A stretch of 64,000 nt of DNA, from NCBI RefSeq assembly GCF_040939455.1, contig NC_134115.1, positions 23,710,727 through 23,774,726 on the forward strand, written 5' to 3'. Shown piece by piece: positions 1-10,304 of this stretch. Origin of the DNA: Microcebus murinus (lineage: Eukaryota; Chordata; Mammalia; Primates; Cheirogaleidae). The notes under the pieces are model-generated. The model had not been told where the DNA came from. It did no database searches and saw only the letters and a program-made list of their open reading frames with translations. A program made the translations under genes and the position numbers. Numbering within the stretch: the stretch's first letter is position 1; every line of letters begins with the position of its first letter.

Positions 1-2030
1 GTGATGAGAAAAATATAAAGTGCCCAGGTTCTTCCTATGACTTTTTGTTTAAAAAGAATAAGGGCGGAGCAAAATATGTTTTGCGCACTTGCCCCTGTGC
101 TTGTGTTTCAGCCTGTTTTCTCCACCCCTATTCAAAATCAGTGCACAAAGAGATTCTAAACCAGGGGTTATGAAAGGGTCCCGGGATAGAATTCATAGGG
201 TCTATACACTTTGATAAGAAAATACTTACATCTACTTGAAATTGCTTAAAAAAAAAAAATAAATAAAAAAAAAAAAAAGAAAATACATTACACCTTTATT
301 TTCACTAACCTGTGGCTGAAATTCATCATTTCCTTCAGTTGTGTTGTAGACCACAAACCACAGTGCTATTAGTGGTACCTGTGATTGTTCGCAATAGAAA
401 TTACAGATATTAACGTAGCATTTTACAGTGTTAGCAGATATCTCAAAATACTGTTTATATTTGCCACTTCTTGGATGTTATAGTAGTTGATAGGCTTATG
501 CTAGATCCTGTTATTTAGTGTATTAATAAAGAAGCCTGTGTATTCCAATACAAGTATGTAAATATTTTGATAACTGTATTTCAACATTATTGGTTTCTTT
601 TATAATCCTATGTACTTAAATTATGCATTTTCAAACATTATTCTGAGAATGGGCTCCCTTTGTTTTACCAGATTTACAAACAGGATCATAACACAAAAAC
701 ATTGAAAACTCCTGCTCCTAGATCTAGGTTACTCCATGTTATTTTCCTAAGGAAGTCAGTTTCTTAGGGTAAAAGTCTATAAGGATGATAGTTTCTTGTG
801 AAGGTTTAGCATATTGTAAAACATACTAAACATAGCAAAAATCTTTTTAAGAAAAGATCAGAAAACATGAGTTTTTTAAAAAAGATTAGAAAACCTGAGT
901 CTTTTCAATAAGTAGAAATACATAACAATGTTATAAATTTTGTATAATTTTTAAATAATCTTTCCACAAAGCTGGTCTCTTTTGACCAAAAAGAAAGCCA
1001 GTGTCGATTAGAGAATGATCTCAGAAATTGCACAATTTGGATTGTGCCCAGATGGTACATTCACCTGTCTAACTGGCGGACCTAAAATGCTACTACCATT
1101 GGAAATCAATCTCCTCACTGTTTGCATTTTATGAGATTCACTTTGATCTCTGTTTTGATAAATTTCAGCTTTAAATTGCACCTGTGTTATTCTTTTAGGC
1201 TTTGGTGTCATTTTTTAAAGGGTAAATTTTATTGAAGACTAACATACATTCAGAAGAGTGCATGTAGCATAAGCATACCTCTCAAAGAATTTTCACAACT
1301 GAGCACACAGGTATAACTAGCACTCAGATCAAGAATTTAGTGTCATTTTTTATTCTACTGTTTATAAATGCTATATATATATATATATAAATGCTATATA
1401 TATGTATATATATATAGCATTTTATGTGTCTCTTTGATGGAGCAGAGGTTGACCTGCAAAACTATATAGCATCATGCACCTTGCTGAGACTTGATGGAGT
1501 CTACCTAAGAAGACCGCAGACTAGTGGGAGGAACACAAGCTTTGGCTCAGCTTCAATCCTGTTTTGACCACACCTGGACTGTGCAGTCTCTGACAAATGA
1601 CATAATCTCTCTGAACATCAGTGCACTTATTGATGTAAATGAGAATGAAATGTAAAATAAGGATAAGACGATAATACTCTTATGATTGCTAATAATTCAA
1701 GAAAAATAAAATTAAGAATGTCTAGTGTATATATAAGTGAGAAATGAATGACAGATGCCACTATTGGTAACAGCAAACACACCACTAAAACATTCATTCG
1801 TGGCCTAGAAGTTTATTATAACAGAGGGGATGGGGGAGACAGTGCATTAATGTAAATTTTCAAAGACTCCTGCACAATTTTTATAGTACATTTAATTTAC
1901 ATGATGTGTAATTTACTACAGAGTGACTGTGAATTTTAAAATAAGAAATTAGGATTTAATTATTATCTTCTTGAATTTCTAAGAAAACGAAACTTCCATT
2001 TGCTAAATGAATTTTGTTTCTTCTTTTGAG
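1..2030 (+). other. TRPM6: TRPM6 intron (3' part), AT-rich
   Basis: Sequence upstream of the first recognisable TRPM6 exon in the window. I see no exon in it: the alpha-kinase segment that should precede the 2031 exon is not present, so it lies before position 1. It contains an A-rich run at 241-282, a TA-rich palindrome near 1368-1423, and a weak MIR-like stretch around 1515-1670 (the 'cctggactgtgcagtct...ctctgaacatcagt' pattern). A short polypyrimidine tract ending in ttcttttgag forms the splice acceptor at 2030. Confidence 0.75.
1368..1423. repeat. TA-rich imperfect palindrome / dinucleotide repeat
   Basis: Two (TA)n runs are separated by an internal aaatgcta, and the outer arms read aatgctatata and tatatagcatt, so the whole stretch can fold into an AT-only hairpin. 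It is probably a degenerate TA microsatellite. Confidence 0.8.
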
Positions 2031-2082
2031 GCGTTGGAGAAAATTTGACAGATCCATCTGTTATAAAACCTGAAGACAAACA
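2031..2082 (+). CDS. TRPM6: TRPM6 third-last coding exon (alpha-kinase domain, catalytic segment)
   Basis: Internal exon of TRPM6, the epithelial Mg2+/Ca2+-permeable TRP channel fused to a C-terminal atypical serine/threonine alpha-kinase. Seen: acceptor ttcttttgag, 52 bp of open frame, donor gtaagt. With a G from the previous exon it reads GVGENLTDPSVIKPEDK and then the first two bases of Gln. In TRPM6/TRPM7 this stretch directly follows the catalytic Asp of the DLQG motif, and the Asp of LTDP is a metal/ATP-site residue; both facts come from the family. The exon is phase 2 at both ends and splices in frame to 7210. The residue run is nearly identical between TRPM6 and TRPM7. The TRPM6 assignment rests on the downstream C-terminal exon and on RORB as neighbour. 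Confidence 0.93.
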
Positions 2083-2837
2083 GTAAGTTAATTTATGTGT
2101 TATCATTTAGAAAATTGCATTTAACACATTGTAAATGGTTTTTAAAAATAATTTATAAACATATATGTTCCTTGCCTAGATCCTAGAAAGGTTTTTGAGG
2201 CAGCTCATGTATATAGACCCAGTATAATAAGATTTTTCAAAAAGCATAGATTAGGGACAGGGGGTAAAAAGAAAACATGGACATAAAATAAGATTAAATC
2301 TAGAGTTAAGCTAATACACATAAATGGAAATTATAAGGACCAGTGCAGCAGTCAGAATTTGGTTGCAGATTTGACTCTGAGTGTTCTAGTGGCTGAAACA
2401 CAAGAAAAATATGGGTAAGCTTAGCCTCTATAGGGTGTGACATGAAAATAATCAACATCACAGGAGAAGCAGTTTTCTTTGTTGCCCTCACAGTTGAGTC
2501 ATTGCATCTTATCACGGGTGGTATCTTCCATCACGTGCTTATGAAATGAAACTGAGGGCAACAAAGTGTGCTATTGAGTAATAGCAAATCTGAGATGCCA
2601 AAACAATGGGGCTTAAATATGAAGTATCAGATTATCTGAATTAATTCGTAGCTGAAGTTTAAATTATATAAAGGGATGAGTCACCCACATGTCCTTGAAT
2701 TCCCATGGGCATTTTATTCCATAAGCAAGTTTTTGGGAAGATTTGGCAGCAGAGAATCTGAGGTTATGTTCTCCTGTTAATGGTGGAGTAGGAAGAAGGG
2801 ATGGTGCTAATTAAGCACTGGTCAACATGGCAGACAA

Positions 2838-3023
2838 CAGTGGTTTCCAGACATGAGCTTGCATCATGATCACCAGGAGAGCTTGTTGAAACACAGATTG
2901 TGGGGCCCCACTCCTCAAGTTTCTGATTCAGTAGTTTTGGGATGGGGCCAAATAATCTGCATTTCTAACAAGTTCCCAGGTGATTCTGATGCTCCAAAGA
3001 CCACTCTTTGAGAACTGGCTAGC
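2838..3023 (+). mobile_element. MER5A-like hAT MITE
   Basis: Begins cagtggtttccagac, contains the hallmark phrases caccaggagagcttgtt and gattctgatgctcc, and ends with actctttgagaactgg, the degenerate inverted copy of the start. This matches the non-autonomous hAT-Charlie family MER5A. It is old, and no clear 8-bp duplication is visible. Confidence 0.8.
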
Positions 3024-3197
3024 ACACAGCGTTTTTACTTTTTAGTTGTCATAAATGTCTATACTTGATTCCTAGGTGGTAGAAAATATATATAAACTAT
3101 AGAACTGGGCACTGCCAATATAATACAACCTGAAATTTTTACTTTCCTTCCCCCAGAAATCATATTATGTTCACTGCATGAATGCTCTGTTCTTTTA

Positions 3198-3533
3198 TTT
3201 ATTTATTTATTTTTTGAGACAGAGTCTCACTTTGTTGCCCAGGCTAGAGTGAGTGCCATGGTGTCAGCCTAGCTCACAGCAACCTCAAACTCCTGGGCTC
3301 AAGCAATCCTACTGCCTCAGCCTTCTGAGTAGCTGGGACTACAGGCATGCGCCACCATGCCGGCTAATTTTTTTCTATATATATATTAGTTGGCCAATTA
3401 ATTTCTTTCTATTTATAGTAGAGACGGAGTCTCACTCTTGCTCAGGCTGGTCTGGAACTCCTGACATCGAGCAATCCGCCTGCCCCGGCCTCCCAGAGTG
3501 CTAAGATCACAGGCGCGAGCCATCATGCCTGGC
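3198..3533 (-). mobile_element. Lemur-type Alu SINE, antisense, with 13-bp TSD
   Basis: Full-length dimeric Alu read on the minus strand: T-rich tail, gagacagagtctcactttg, and the linker ttggccaattaatttctttc typical of strepsirrhine Alus. It is flanked by the perfect 13-bp duplication ctctgttctttta (3185-3197 and 3534-3546), so both ends are exact. Confidence 0.95.
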
Positions 3534-3572
3534 CTCTGTTCTTTTAATGAATGATTTAATCTAAATATGTAG

Positions 3573-3912
<340 letters not shown>

Positions 3913-4353
3913 TAAAAGTGTATTACACATTTAATTGGACTAGGTGAGCTAGACAAGGTAAAAGTGATCTATATTATTTGTATGTATCTAATTTTTATGA
4001 TACTTATTTGACTGTGGAGCCCATGTTGTAACCCTTAGGGTATACATAAAGACATTGTTATTTTTCACTTTAGCAGAGCTAAAGTGTTTTTAGTTAAGGA
4101 TATTATTTCTTCAGTAGCCCTGTGTGCCCAAGAGTTAGTAGTAGGAAACTTGTACTGTAAGTACTTTCTTTATAATTTTGCAGCAAATTTTTTTTGCATA
4201 TATAATGAACCAAGTTTATGTATACTGTCTATCATTTATTAAATTTTGACCTTGGCATATGTCATTTAATATGACCTGAATATTCCATCTTTTAGAATTT
4301 TAAAGTTATATTATCCCACTTGACAGTTGAGTATTTAATTGCATTCCATAGGC

Positions 4354-4520
4354 CAGTGGGTCTCAATTTCTATTAAGGTCACCTGGGGAACTTAAAAAAA
4401 AAAAAAAAAGATGCCCAGGATTGGCATCACATTAGAATCTCTGAAGATAGGGCCCTGATGCTTGTATTTTTTAAAAGTTCCCCATGTGACTCTTTGGGCA
4501 ACCAGGGCTGACAACCTCTG
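4354..4520 (+). mobile_element. MER5-like hAT MITE
   Basis: Starts cagtgggtctcaattt and ends agggctgacaacctctg, imperfect inverted copies of each other, with the internal 'cacctggggaactt' typical of MER5. An internal A run of 16 bases is a later expansion. Confidence 0.75.
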
Positions 4521-4734
4521 TCTTACGGCAACTTTTATTTTTTATGACTTGAGGATACTGGTGGGATGGCATCATTGTGGCCTGGTTTTGTGGAGTCACC
4601 CAATTTTGGGTGCAGTTGGTCCTCATGGTTAAGAAAACAAGGAATGCTATTTTCTCATGACGCTGGGGAATTACATCTAATTCGTTTGATGAGGCTCACG
4701 TTTTTGAATGCCCTCCGTGTTGAAGCCCTTGCTA

Positions 4735-4893
4735 CACAAAGCCCAGGCCGCAGATCAACCACATCAGCATCATCTAGGATGTTGTCAGACAGGCAGAATC
4801 TCAGGACGACCCTGAGACCTACTGAGCCAGAATCTGAATTTTCACACGATCCTCAGGTCATTGGGTGTAAATTAAAGTTTGAGAAGCACCGAT
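4735..4893 (+). mobile_element. MER5A-like hAT fragment
   Basis: Diverged copy with catcagcatcatctaggatg, aatctcaggacgaccc, gagacctactgagccagaat and a 3' end taaagtttgagaagcac, all MER5A phrases. The 5' terminus is lost. Confidence 0.65.
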
Positions 4894-5084
4894 TTAAGCA
4901 AGCCTTTTTACGTAATTTATAATACTTTAGCCTTAGCAACCATGGAAGTAAGCATTTTCAATCCCAGTTCACAAATGAGAAAACTGAAGCTCAGAGAAGA
5001 TGGTAACTTGCCGAGGAGGAAAAGGGCGTCAGTGAAAGAAAGGGAATGATCCTCTACCAAAAGAGATGTTTTTGTGGTGTGAAT

Positions 5085-5131
5085 TCTAATGCCCATTGTC
5101 TAATGCCCATTGTTTCTAATGCCCATTGTCT
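5085..5131. repeat. Short tandem triplication of a 14-bp unit
   Basis: The unit ctaatgcccattgt occurs three times almost back to back, with small spacer differences. Probably replication slippage. Confidence 0.9.
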
Positions 5132-7209
5132 CTTAACTCTCCCCAAACTTCTGCCTTGGTTATTGGTAGTTTGGGATTATATCTTTTTAGCTTTACTGCC
5201 TTGATGGTTTTGGGCATTTGACAAGTATGAGACGATGATGAGATGTTCTTTAGTAAATCTATGTATAGATGGCACTAATTAGCGTTTCCTCGCATGTGGA
5301 ACCAAGCTACCACCTGCTTTTCCTGTGTTGTGAAAAATCTGGAAAACAGCTACTTGTATTTTTTTTTTTTAACTTGGTTATCTGAGACTGCAAGGCTCTA
5401 GGCATGCTGTAGGGTATAGATGCAAATGAATGTCCCTACAACCCCCCTTCCCTCTCCTCTGCACAGGGAGTAGGTGAACCCCTGATATATACATTGGTGG
5501 TAATTTTGATCATTTTGTTTTAACTTTCACAAAGCTCATAGAGAGAAATGATTTAGTGTCCCGTTTTTATCTGAGAATCAATGCTAACATCTCTACGTTG
5601 GGAGTTTTCGTGCTTTACCGGGAGGGAAGAAATGGCAGGTATGGAATGCAAATGAGTGAAATATTCCCAACAGGGTCATGCTGGAGAGACTACAAAAAAG
5701 AAATTCTTCAATTTAAACGACTAAAATAATGCCTTGGTTTTCACTTTATCAGCGTCAGAGAATTCTGGTCTAAATACCAAGTGAGTCTACTTTTTGCCAC
5801 CTTCAGTTTCACCTTATTGAAGTGGTTCCTTACCAGATGGACCGAGAGAGGGGAATGGTTAATAGGAGGCAGCTTACGCAGCCGGGTAAATACCACCAGA
5901 GCTGTACTTTGTCAAAGCGATTGAGTGACCGGGAAAGTTAATCCTGGGTGTCTGCTCACTTTGTCTTCCCAAGAGATTTCCTCCACCTACTCGCCTCAGA
6001 GCAAAGAGGCAATCTGAGATCAAACTGACATCAGCCCTCATTCTGAGCTTGGCACATCTTCAGAGCAGCTACTGTTATTCTGCCAAAAGGAAGTGGAAAT
6101 TGAGATAAATGTTTCAGTCCTCGGATGGAAAAAAGTCCATTTTTACACCCCGGTCCTTTTGAAAAACCGCATTCCTTAGAAGCGAAGTTTATTGTTTCCT
6201 TTTGTGATAGTTTGCTTCTCTTTTTTCTTAAGACGTGGTATTTAAGAGCAGTAATTGAGTTCAGATTTTAAAATGTGCTGTTTCCACTCTGCATGTCATT
6301 AAAATAAAATATTAGCTTTCGTAAAGTTTCTTGGGAAGTGTTTCTGGTGTGCTGTGTGTTCTGGAAGTGTTTCTGGTTTGCCGTGTTGTGTGGTGTGCAA
6401 AGTGTCAAAGTCTGTGGAATAATGGTTGTACCTGATGTGCTAATGGGTGAACATTGATCTTAGAATCTGCCAGGGACCTATTACAGTTATAGAGTATCCC
6501 AAATGTGCCCTATATATACTGGGTCTATTTATAATTTTTGTCATCTATGTGGAACATATGTAGTTTACTTCCACAATCACATTATCTAATAACCTAATAA
6601 TAATCTAATAATCATATTATCTAATAATCCAGTAGTCTTGCCTTTCCAGAAAGAGGCTAGCTATATAGCAGTTTGCAGGGTAGAAAGTGGCTTTTGAAAG
6701 AGCCATGACTACTGACTGGATCTAGGGCTTTAGCCTGGTTTTTGTTTTTGAGGATGGTTATTGTAAGAAAAGTATTTGGGTTGGAAACAATGTATATGCA
6801 TCTTTTTAGAAGGTATGTTCCAATCGCAAATTTCTTTTACTTTATGCCTTACCTTTGGGGTATTCTAGGAGAACATTTGGTAATGAATGTCATTCTCTCA
6901 CCCCATATGCATTAAAAAGGGTTTTGCTGTATTTTGTCTTAATGTGGTACATGGAAAATTCACTCTTCTATCAGATTAGTGTTGAAATGCGTTTCACAGT
7001 AGGTCTCGGAGTTGGGTACAAAGATTTAAGTGCATTTGAATTTTAAATGTGCAAACCTAACATTGTTGCTTCCCCAAAGTGCTCTGTTCTTTGTTGGCTC
7101 CTTCGAGTTTACTGGGTTACTACGGGATACTGTTCGGTATCTCAGAGAATCCTAGTTGAGCTCCTTTTTCTTAGCTGTGATCTAATTGGTATTCTGATAT
7201 TTCCTCTAG

Positions 7210-7316
7210 ATCAAGAGGAATGGTGTTTGGACCAGCCAATTTGGGGGAAGATGCAATTAGAAACTTCATTGCAAAACATCGTTGCAACTCCTGCTGCCGG
7301 AAGCTCAAACTCCCGG
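7210..7316 (+). CDS. TRPM6: TRPM6 second-last coding exon (kinase glycine-rich loop and zinc site)
   Basis: Internal exon of 107 bp: acceptor atttcctctag, donor gtatgc. It completes Gln and then encodes [19 protein letters not shown] followed by [16 protein letters not shown], ending with the G of an Asp codon. In alpha-kinases FGPANLG is the GXA(G)XXG loop, and the His, Cys and last Cys of HRCNSCC supply three of the four zinc ligands that hold the domain together. All of these are intact here, so nothing suggests loss of function. The frame runs on exactly into the exon at 10171. The segment is very close to TRPM7 too, but the tail exon differs from TRPM7. Confidence 0.96.
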
Positions 7317-9005
7317 GTATGCCACCAACAGTTCTATTTTTCTCTAAGTAAATCTCTCATAGAACAACATCCATTGTAACCTGGGATAGAGTAGGAAATC
7401 TTAATCACATTTTTATCTCATTCGCAGTCATTCGCAGAGCCTGACTTTCTGACTGCAAAATTTTCAAGTCTCTAAAGGGATTAAAAGGACAGGGATTTAC
7501 TTTAGGTTCTGCCAAAATGTGATAAAACAACATGGGGCCCGATGCTTGTCACAGTCATTCCAAGGGAAAACTTTCATGGACTTAAATGGGGTGAAATCTG
7601 ACCGAGGCAGGTCTCTGCCCCTCTGCTTTGGATCCTGCCCACTCCCAGCCCATGCTGCATCGTGTTGCCCACAGCAGTCCTTTTCTATTCTAATCTACCC
7701 ACTGGACCCTTGGGAGGGTGTGGTATGGAGCAAAATAATGTCCAGCAATTAAAATGATGCTAAAATCCTGCCACTTTAAGCATACATCATAATACTTTTT
7801 TTTTTAAAAAAACAATCTGATTCGATAATGTAGTCCACTTTCTCTGAAACCAATATCATCGCCACAGAAAATATTCCTACTATAAAAGCAAGCAGCTGGA
7901 AGCCTGTGCCCTCCAAATTGGCAGTCCCAGCTCTGTTGCATTCTTTTCTTTTGTCTCAGAAGGGAGGCTTTCCGTCCGCCTCGGCTTGCTCACTGTTTTT
8001 CTTTGGTCGTACCAAACTTGTCCTTAAAATGGGATTTCACGTATTTGAAGTCGAGTAGCCTTTCCTGCCTTCTAATAAATGATCACACCCTGAACTGGAA
8101 ATCAGTAAGAAAGCACCGGCCGTCATAACCTGGGATGGAGCAGGTGCAAAGTTGTAAGCAAAAGGGGCAATTTCTAGTCTTGTTGGAGTTGGAGATGGGT
8201 GAGCTCTTGTGGGCAAGACCTAGCAAAAGACTGGGATTTGGAGCAGGCCTCCAGGCCAGTGGGAATATAGTGTGTCAGCCAGGGGTGATGGGGGGGGGAT
8301 GGGGAGATCAAAAGAGAGCAGTCAAGGGGTGGGGGGCCGTGACTCTCATGACTGCCACGACTCACTCTTATAAATCACACACCAGGCCTGGGCAAAGAGA
8401 CCAGCGTGGAGCTGAGCTGCCCACTGGCTTCCTCTCTGGTCAGAAGGAGCCCAGGGAGGGGCTGGGGCTGGGCTGAGGAGCACTGGGGCCTCCAGGTGAG
8501 GGCCTTGCAGGAGGCAGGAGCTGGCAGATATCTGAGTCATCTCATGATTGCAGGCTGGAGTCCATCCATGAACTCCACATCCTCAGGCACTGGCCTCTCC
8601 CCAGTCTGTACCCTGGACAGGGCAGCCTCCATTCTTAAAGACACAGGGACTACATCTGACCAGCTGGGAGACAGGGAGACTCTAGACATAATTTGCTGCT
8701 TCTAACCCTTGAGCCCACTTAGCTGTTCTATAGGATTAAGGTTGAGATAATTTTTTTTTATACTACCCTGGTGAGTATATTCAGTAATTTTTGAGTGAGT
8801 AATTCAGTAATTTTTCCATCTCTAGACCTAATTTATGTTTCCTTTCAAAACTTTAGTTTTTAACTAACATTTAAGTAGAAATAAGAAATCTCATTTACTC
8901 ACATTTGGTAATCTGAACGAAAAAAGAGTTTAGCCTGGCAAACAGGATTAGAGGCGACTTTTCTTTTTTGTTTGATTATGCCTTATTTATTTATTTTTTA
9001 AAAGA

Positions 9006-9178
9006 GAGGCAGTTCAGTGGAAAGGGCATGGGCTCCAGAGCCAGACAGATTGAACTCACATCGCAGTTCTGCTTTTTGCAAGCTATGTGACCTTGGGCTT
9101 CAGTTTCTTTATCTGTAAACTGGGCATAATAGCACCTGCCTTAAAGTTGATGTGAGGACTTAATTAAGTGACATGTAT
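9006..9178 (+). mobile_element. MIR SINE
   Basis: Shows the MIR order: ggctccagagccagac, ttctgct, agctatgtgaccttgggc, cagtttctttatctgtaaac, tgtgaggacttaattaa. Confidence 0.85.
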
Positions 9179-9210
9179 ATGTTCAGTTGGTTCTTATTAA
9201 AATATAGTAT

Positions 9211-9507
9211 GGGCTAGGCATGGTGGCTCATGCCTGTAATCCTAGAATTTTGGGAGGCTGAGGCGGGAGTACTGCTTGAAGTCAGGAGTTTGAGACCAGC
9301 CTAAGCAAGAGCAAGACCCGTCTCTACAAAAAAAAAAAAAACATTAGCCAGGCAGCTACTTAGCAGGCTGAGGCAGGAGGTTCACTTGAATCCAGGAGTT
9401 TGAGGTTGCAGTGAGCTGTGGTAACACCAGTGCAATCTAGCCTGGGCTACAAAGCAAGACCCTATCTCAGGAAAAAAAACAAAACAAAACAAAACATATA
9501 TATATAT
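9211..9507 (+). mobile_element. Alu SINE, sense, diverged
   Basis: gggctaggcatggtggctca through gcctgggctacaaagcaag, then an (AAAC)n tail and a short (TA)n run. The second arm is shortened. Imperfect flanking repeats aaaatatagtat and aaaatatgtatt suggest the insertion site. Confidence 0.9.
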
Positions 9508-10170
9508 AAAATATGTATTAGCTTATGTCCAGGCAATCCCTATTTACCATTAAAATTAATATAAGAAATATAAGTTTAAGGTTACCAAATGTAATCAATG
9601 CTGCACAAAAAGGTGTACATTTAAAGCCCATTTTCCTCCATATCTTTCTCCCAAAAGTTACCCCTATTATTAATGTTTTCTTTTAATTTCTTTTTTCAAA
9701 TGGAGAAAGGAGGCCTTAGGAAGCATAGGATCTGATAGCTGGATGAAACTTTTCAGGCGGCACCAAACCTGAGGCATAGCTCTTGCAGAAAACTGACCAC
9801 TGAGATCTGGAGCTGCCGTAGGCTGCCCTCCCCGCCCCACCTGTCCCTCTGCAGTGGAAATGCCCAGTTTCCAGTTTGGCCCCCCTTAACTCTGGCCAGG
9901 TTGTGCCTCACAGGGCGTTGCATGTTGAATCCCTGCCCTGTCAACAGTGCCTAAAAAGCATGGGGGCGTTAGAGCCGCCCGTGGGCATTGCGGTGGGAGG
10001 AGGCTTGGTTTGGGCACGGCCTGGGGTTCTAGTGCCATGTGTCCATGGCCCGAGGAAGAAGAGACCTCTCTGAACACTTGGCAAAGCCTATAGTCCAATC
10101 TAGCTGCATGAACAGTAGCAGGTTCTTGGGGATCCACTCTTAATTACCTTCCTACTTGTCTTCCTTGCAG

Positions 10171-10304
10171 ATTTAAAAAGAAACGACTATTCCCCTGGAA
10201 GGATAAACTCCACCTTTGGACTCGAGGTCAAAGTAGAACCAGTGGAGGGACATCCAGCAAGGGAGAGGGCTAGAAATTCCCCAGAAGATCTTACACGACT
10301 GTGA
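10171..10304 (+). CDS. TRPM6: TRPM6 last coding exon (C-terminal tail)
   Basis: Terminal coding exon with acceptor cttccttgcag. With the G carried from 7316 it encodes 44 residues: [17 protein letters not shown], then an acidic/basic linker, and [10 protein letters not shown] before TGA at 10302-10304. The [18 protein letters not shown] segment is the TRPM6-specific tail; TRPM7 diverges after DLKRNDY (from memory of the family), so this exon decides the paralogue. The last residues (EDLTRL) differ from the human ending as I remember it. The open frames called on the opposite strand at 10173-10620 overlap this exon and are shadows. Confidence 0.95.

Larger units (their letters stand above)
7317..10170 (+). 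other. TRPM6: Last TRPM6 intron
   Basis: Starts gtatgc and ends gtcttccttgcag. Positions about 8130-8700 are notably more G+C-rich, with a G8 run near 8290 and several overlapping chance reading frames on both strands. A MIR (9006-9178) and an Alu (9211-9507) follow. Positions 9640-10170 look unique. No additional exon is recognisable. Confidence 0.8.

Noticed and set aside
4566..4922. 118-codon plus-strand frame in a TRPM6 intron
   Set aside because: It runs across a MER5-like transposon fragment (4735-4893) and is not joined in frame to TRPM6 exons.
8135..8705. GC-rich cluster of frames that might be an exon or small CpG island
   Set aside because: Few CpGs, no splice-flanked frame fitting TRPM6, and the neighbouring TRPM6 exons join in frame without it.
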